Part shown: piece by piece, positions 6,594 through 8,982 of the stretch | How the letters are laid out: every line of letters begins with the position of its first letter | How positions within the stretch are numbered: the stretch's first letter is position 1 | Notes under the pieces: generated by a model | Told to the model about the DNA's origin: nothing | Database searches by the model: none | Seen by the model: only the letters and a program-made list of their open reading frames with translations | Position numbers and translations under genes: made by a program | Assembly: GCA_903970355.1 (NCBI GenBank) | Contig: CAJCIF010000451.1 | Coordinates: forward strand, 1 to 8,982 | Direction of reading: 5' to 3' | Length of the DNA stretch: 8,982 nt | Source: Actinomycetota bacterium | GTDB lineage: Bacteria > Cyanobacteriota > Vampirovibrionia > Obscuribacterales > Obscuribacteraceae

Positions 6594-6628
6594 AGCATCA
6601 CCTTATTGGGCTTGTTAGCGTGATGCTG
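6593..6628 (-). repeat. Perfect 9-bp inverted repeat spanning the xylA stop codon
   Basis: CAGCATCAC (6593-6601) and GTGATGCTG (6620-6628) are perfect inverted repeats with an 18-base spacer that contains the xylA stop codon (6617-6615). The left arm shares base 6593 with the foot of the terminator stem, so in RNA the two hairpins could stack end to end. It could protect the 3' end or act as part of the terminator; chance is less likely at 9 bp but not excluded. Confidence 0.4.
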
Positions 6629-7835
6629 CAGCAACTAGATTTTCGTCTTTCGATGCAACTCTGGTTCGAACTCCTAGAATCAACTCGTTTACCAGTTGAT
6701 CGAGTTGTTCGTATTTGGCGCCTTGCTTAGAGAGAGCATCAATATCAAATTGTGCTTCTTTCAGTTTGCCTACAGTATTGCGATCGTACTTATCTAGTTT
6801 GTATTGATCTTTGCCGCGTTCAGTTGCAAGTTCTTGCAAGAGATCTTGAATTTCTTTGTCTGCAGCAAATTGCTTAGCTTTGTACTTCAGTATGTTGTAG
6901 GTGCGCATGCATCCGAGTGCGAAGTTCCAAACGCCTTCTTCATCTTCAGTTCGATACGCGTGTGCATCAAAGTGTCTTGAACCTTGATAGCCGCTTTCTT
7001 CTAGAAGTTTCACGAGAAAGAACATCGGTTTGAGGCTCTCGCTTCCAAAACGCAGATCTTGATCGTAGCGGCCTGGCTTTTGATCGTTGAGATCGATGTG
7101 GAACAATTTCTTCGCATCAATAGCTTGAGCAATGCCGTGATAGAAGTTTAGACCGCTCATTTGTTCGTGCGCTACTTCCGGATTCACGCCGACAATTTCA
7201 GGATGGTCGAGTGTTGCGATAAATCCAAGCATGTGACCTGTTGTGGGAAGGTAGATGTCACCACGTGGCTCATTTGGTTTCGCTTCCAGGGCGAATTTCA
7301 TGTCGTATTTTTGGTCTTTGACATATTCGGTCAAGTAGTTGATGCCTTCACGATAATGTTTGAGAGCTTCCAGTGCACATTTGCTCGCATCTACTTCTAT
7401 GCCTTCGCGACCACCCCACAGCACAAAAATCTTGGCGCCGAGATCTACTCCGAGATCAATAGCGCGCATGGTTTTTTGCAAGGTAAATGCTCTTACGCGA
7501 GGATCGTTAGAGGTAAAGCCGCCGTCTTTGAAAATAGGATGAAAGAATAGGTTCACTGTTGCCATAGGCACTTGCATGTCATAGTCTTTCAGAGCGGTTT
7601 TGAATTCGCGCACAATCTTTTCCCGTTCGGCGTTTGTCGCATCGAAGGGTACGAGATCGTTGTCGTGCAAATTCACGCCATAGGCGCCAAGCTCAGACAG
7701 CTTCTTAACAATTGAGACAGGAGAGATAGGTGGCCGGACAGCATCTCCAAATGGATCGCGTCCACGATTTCCAACGGTCCAGAGTCCGAAAGTAAAGCGG
7801 TCTTCTTTTTTCGGAGTAAATTGGTCGCGGTTCAT
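6615..7835 (-). CDS. xylA: Xylose isomerase, actinobacterial-type (class I)
   Basis: This enzyme of about 406 residues interconverts D-xylose and D-xylulose (and often D-glucose and D-fructose) in the cytoplasm, using two divalent metal ions. The sequence follows Streptomyces-type enzymes closely: [14 protein letters not shown] at 20-32, catalytic His57 and Asp60 in [28 protein letters not shown], and metal ligands Glu184 ([10 protein letters not shown], with Lys186), Glu220 and His223 (NPEVAHEQM), Asp248 (HIDLND), Asp258 and Asp260 (YDQDLRFG) and Asp290 (RHFDAH). It is somewhat longer than the usual 388 residues, with a charged C-terminal tail. The frame is open upstream to 7982, but ATG 7835 has an AAGAGGTG site at 7841-7848, and the preceding 49 codons look non-coding and contain the promoter. 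No xylulokinase or xylose transporter gene is visible in the window. Confidence 0.96.
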   Translation of the reverse strand: MNRDQFTPKKEDRFTFGLWTVGNRGRDPFGDAVRPPISPVSIVKKLSELGAYGVNLHDNDLVPFDATNAEREKIVREFKTALKDYDMQVPMATVNLFFHPIFKDGGFTSNDPRVRAFTLQKTMRAIDLGVDLGAKIFVLWGGREGIEVDASKCALEALKHYREGINYLTEYVKDQKYDMKFALEAKPNEPRGDIYLPTTGHMLGFIATLDHPEIVGVNPEVAHEQMSGLNFYHGIAQAIDAKKLFHIDLNDQKPGRYDQDLRFGSESLKPMFFLVKLLEESGYQGSRHFDAHAYRTEDEEGVWNFALGCMRTYNILKYKAKQFAADKEIQDLLQELATERGKDQYKLDKYDRNTVGKLKEAQFDIDALSKQGAKYEQLDQLVNELILGVRTRVASKDENLVAAASR

Positions 7836-7840
7836 GAATT

Positions 7841-7848
7841 CACCTCTT
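7841..7848 (-). promoter_or_regulatory. Ribosome binding site that fixes the xylA start
   Basis: On the minus strand this reads AAGAGGTG, five bases before the ATG at 7835. It rules in favour of the 406-residue protein over the 455-residue reading beginning at 7982, whose extra residues do not resemble xylose isomerase. Confidence 0.8.
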
Positions 7849-7859
7849 GCGCAAAGCAC

Positions 7860-7877
7860 CGGCTCTTTCCTGAGCCG
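7860..7877 (-). promoter_or_regulatory. Small hairpin in the xylA 5' leader
   Basis: CGGCTC (7860-7865) and GAGCCG (7872-7877) form a perfect 6-bp GC-rich stem with a 6-base loop, between the proposed promoter and the xylA ribosome site. It could stabilise the leader RNA or modulate translation. It does not cover the ribosome binding site. Confidence 0.35.
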
Positions 7878-7898
7878 CTGCAAGTTATTGGGCCAATA

Positions 7899-7907
7899 AA
7901 TATACCA
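7899..7907 (-). promoter_or_regulatory. Candidate extended -10 promoter of xylA
   Basis: On the minus strand TGGTATATT carries a -10 hexamer (TATATT, 7899-7904) with the TGN extension. The -35 region is weak: TGGCAA lies 16 bases upstream and matches the consensus at only three positions. Transcription would start near 7890 and give a leader of about 55 bases. This supports the downstream start codon for xylA. Confidence 0.45.
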
Positions 7908-7936
7908 GGTCAGGCGCCGCTTGCCATGAGATCCGG

Positions 7937-7958
7937 CCAACTCATTGAAGTGAGTTGG
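7937..7958. repeat. Perfect 8-bp inverted repeat in the xylA/hydrolase divergent region
   Basis: CCAACTCA (7937-7944) and TGAGTTGG (7951-7958) are perfect inverted repeats with a 6-base spacer. They lie upstream of the proposed xylA promoter and about 80-100 bases before the hydrolase start. They could be a binding site for a dimeric regulator or a hairpin in a plus-strand leader. Confidence 0.45.
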
Positions 7959-7960
7959 AG

Positions 7961-7976
7961 ACAGTTTCGAAACTGT
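7961..7976. promoter_or_regulatory. Perfect 16-bp palindrome, candidate operator
   Basis: ACAGTTTCGAAACTGT is a perfect palindrome with no spacer, two bases after the neighbouring 8-bp inverted repeat. It lies between two divergent genes, the usual setting for an operator of a dimeric transcription factor. I do not recognise the motif, and no regulator gene is in the window. Whether it controls xylA, the hydrolase or both is unknown. Confidence 0.45.
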
Positions 7977-8039
7977 TTTCATTCACCCGGTACAGGTAAT
8001 TTCCAAGACGATAATGCCAGTAATGACATTGGTACTTTT

Positions 8040-8982
8040 ATGACCGTTTTAAAGCAGCCTCACAGAAATGAGCAGCGCCTTTATGCTGCGGCGCTGATCA
8101 CACTAACCGCCCTGTTTTGTTTGCGCGTTTTGGGACAAGCTTTGGTGGCATTTTTCAACGTTCCGTACCTACCCTCGATGGAAGATTGGTTTTCTGGATT
8201 ATTGCCGTATCCGGAATTGCTTCCATGCCAGATCCTAATAATATGCATCTATACGAAGGTTAGTGCTGACGTCGCTAGTGGACGTGGTTACTTTGCTAAA
8301 CCTAACTATCAATTTGGTGATCGCCTTCTTAAGTTTGGGTCACTGTACTTATTTGTCATGGTCGTTCGATACATCATACACATGGGACTTTATCCAGTTG
8401 AAAGATGGACAGGCGGAGCGCTTCCTATTTTCTTTCATTGGGTTCTAGCGAGCTTTCTACTCGTTCTGGCAAACTATCATCTACGTTATGCTAAAAATCC
8501 AGGTCACTTATCCAACCCAGTTCGAAAGATTCGTAACGCTTCGATTACGACGGCTCTAGTTCTTATGTTGGGACTTTGGATAGGTTGGCAACTCTTCCCT
8601 TCTGTCTTAGCAAAGCAGCTCGGTATGCGGAGTTCGCAATATGCAGTTCGAATGGAAAAGGATACCTCTTTTGTTACTTCGGACGGAGTTACTCTACGCG
8701 CTGATATTTTTCACCCACAGCACGTCAAAAAGACGCCCACCGTCCTAATCCGAATTCCGTTTTCGGAATCATTGAAAAGTACATTTTACGAAAACTTGAT
8801 TGGACGTATCCTGGCCGAACGCGGCTACACGGTTGTCATCCAAGGTACAAGAGGACGTTTCGGTTCGGGAGGCTCATTTTATCCTTTGCGGAGTGAGCGA
8901 AAAGATGGCATTGAGACTCTGCAATGGATTGCAAAACAAAGGTGGTTCAACGGTAAGTTGGCTACTTGGGGCGGATCTGCTT
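8040..8982 (+). CDS. Membrane-anchored CocE/NonD-type (S15 family) alpha/beta hydrolase, partial at the right edge
   Basis: The frame is open from the ATG at 8040 to the window end (314 residues visible). The first ~190 residues form a membrane domain with about five hydrophobic helices, near 15-40, 60-72, 97-117, 126-147 and 168-190. From about residue 204 a CocE/NonD (X-Pro dipeptidyl-peptidase S15-like) hydrolase domain begins: SDGVTLRADIFHP, PTVLIRIPF, ERGYTVVIQGTRGRFGSGG, then the DGIETLQWIAKQRWFNGKLATWGGSA block, whose Ser313 is the expected nucleophile. The catalytic Asp and His lie beyond the window. Such enzymes cleave esters, amides or prolyl-peptides; the substrate is unknown. A conventional CocE has no such membrane domain. 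No good ribosome site precedes 8040; an in-frame ATG at 7926 would add 38 residues that look non-coding and overlap the palindromes, so 8040 is preferred. It is divergent from xylA. Confidence 0.82.
   Translation, partial: MTVLKQPHRNEQRLYAAALITLTALFCLRVLGQALVAFFNVPYLPSMEDWFSGLLPYPELLPCQILIICIYTKVSADVASGRGYFAKPNYQFGDRLLKFGSLYLFVMVVRYIIHMGLYPVERWTGGALPIFFHWVLASFLLVLANYHLRYAKNPGHLSNPVRKIRNASITTALVLMLGLWIGWQLFPSVLAKQLGMRSSQYAVRMEKDTSFVTSDGVTLRADIFHPQHVKKTPTVLIRIPFSESLKSTFYENLIGRILAERGYTVVIQGTRGRFGSGGSFYPLRSERKDGIETLQWIAKQRWFNGKLATWGGSA

Noticed and set aside
7161..7550. Plus-strand open frame of 129 residues opposite xylA
   Set aside because: It lies fully inside xylA on the opposite strand, has no recognisable motif or ribosome site, and is explained as a shadow of the strongly conserved gene.
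7836..7982. Longer xylose isomerase reading starting at ATG 7982
   Set aside because: The extra 49 codons do not resemble the family, overlap the candidate promoter and palindromes, and the ATG at 7835 has an excellent ribosome binding site.
7926..8039. Upstream in-frame ATG (7926) for the hydrolase gene
   Set aside because: The 38 added residues look non-coding, run through the palindromes, and no ribosome site precedes the ATG. It cannot be fully excluded because ATG 8040 also lacks a good site.
1..8982. CRISPR array, tRNA, rRNA, insertion sequence or phage genes
   Set aside because: No regularly spaced direct repeats, no cloverleaf-like segment, no transposase or integrase motif and no terminal inverted repeats flanking a gene were seen on either strand.

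Overview
The window looks like chromosomal DNA from a diderm bacterium of moderate GC content. Signs of this are strong AGGAGG-type ribosome binding sites, a lipobox lipoprotein, secreted proteins with Sec signal peptides, and tightly packed operons. The mix of secreted HEAT-like, TPR-lipoprotein and EF-hand proteins with an actinobacterial-type (class I) xylose isomerase suggests an environmental lineage such as Obscuribacterales/Melainabacteria-like or Planctomycetes-like bacteria. That placement is a guess; no rRNA or marker gene is present. I see no tRNA, rRNA, CRISPR array, transposase or phage gene.

Layout. (1) Positions 1-1534, minus strand: a TPR lipoprotein gene followed, with an ATGA overlap, by a secreted HEAT-like repeat protein that runs off the left edge. 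(2) A divergent intergenic region of about 120 bp. (3) Positions 1658-5055, plus strand: a compact four-gene operon encoding a His-rich multi-pass membrane protein, a long KASIII-like (FabH-superfamily) ketosynthase, a heme-oxygenase-like diiron oxidase/oxygenase (HDO-type) and an unrecognised protein with a hydrophobic segment. (4) Positions 5066-6415, minus strand: a secreted protein with one perfect EF-hand loop, ending only 10 bp from the operon. (5) Positions 6615-7835, minus strand: xylose isomerase (xylA) with a clear downstream hairpin terminator. (6) A divergent region of about 200 bp with a plausible extended -10 promoter and two perfect inverted repeats. (7) From 8040 to the right edge, plus strand: a partial gene fusing a multi-helix membrane domain to a CocE/NonD-type alpha/beta hydrolase.

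How the genes may work together. The most interesting unit is the four-gene operon. A condensing enzyme with an intact Cys/His/Asn triad sits next to a diiron oxygenase with its full ligand set. A metal-ligand-rich membrane protein precedes them and an unknown protein follows. This has the form of a small lipid- or polyketide-like biosynthetic pathway in which a condensed acyl product is oxidised near the membrane. The product cannot be read from the sequence. The remaining genes appear to be independent envelope or sugar-metabolism functions.
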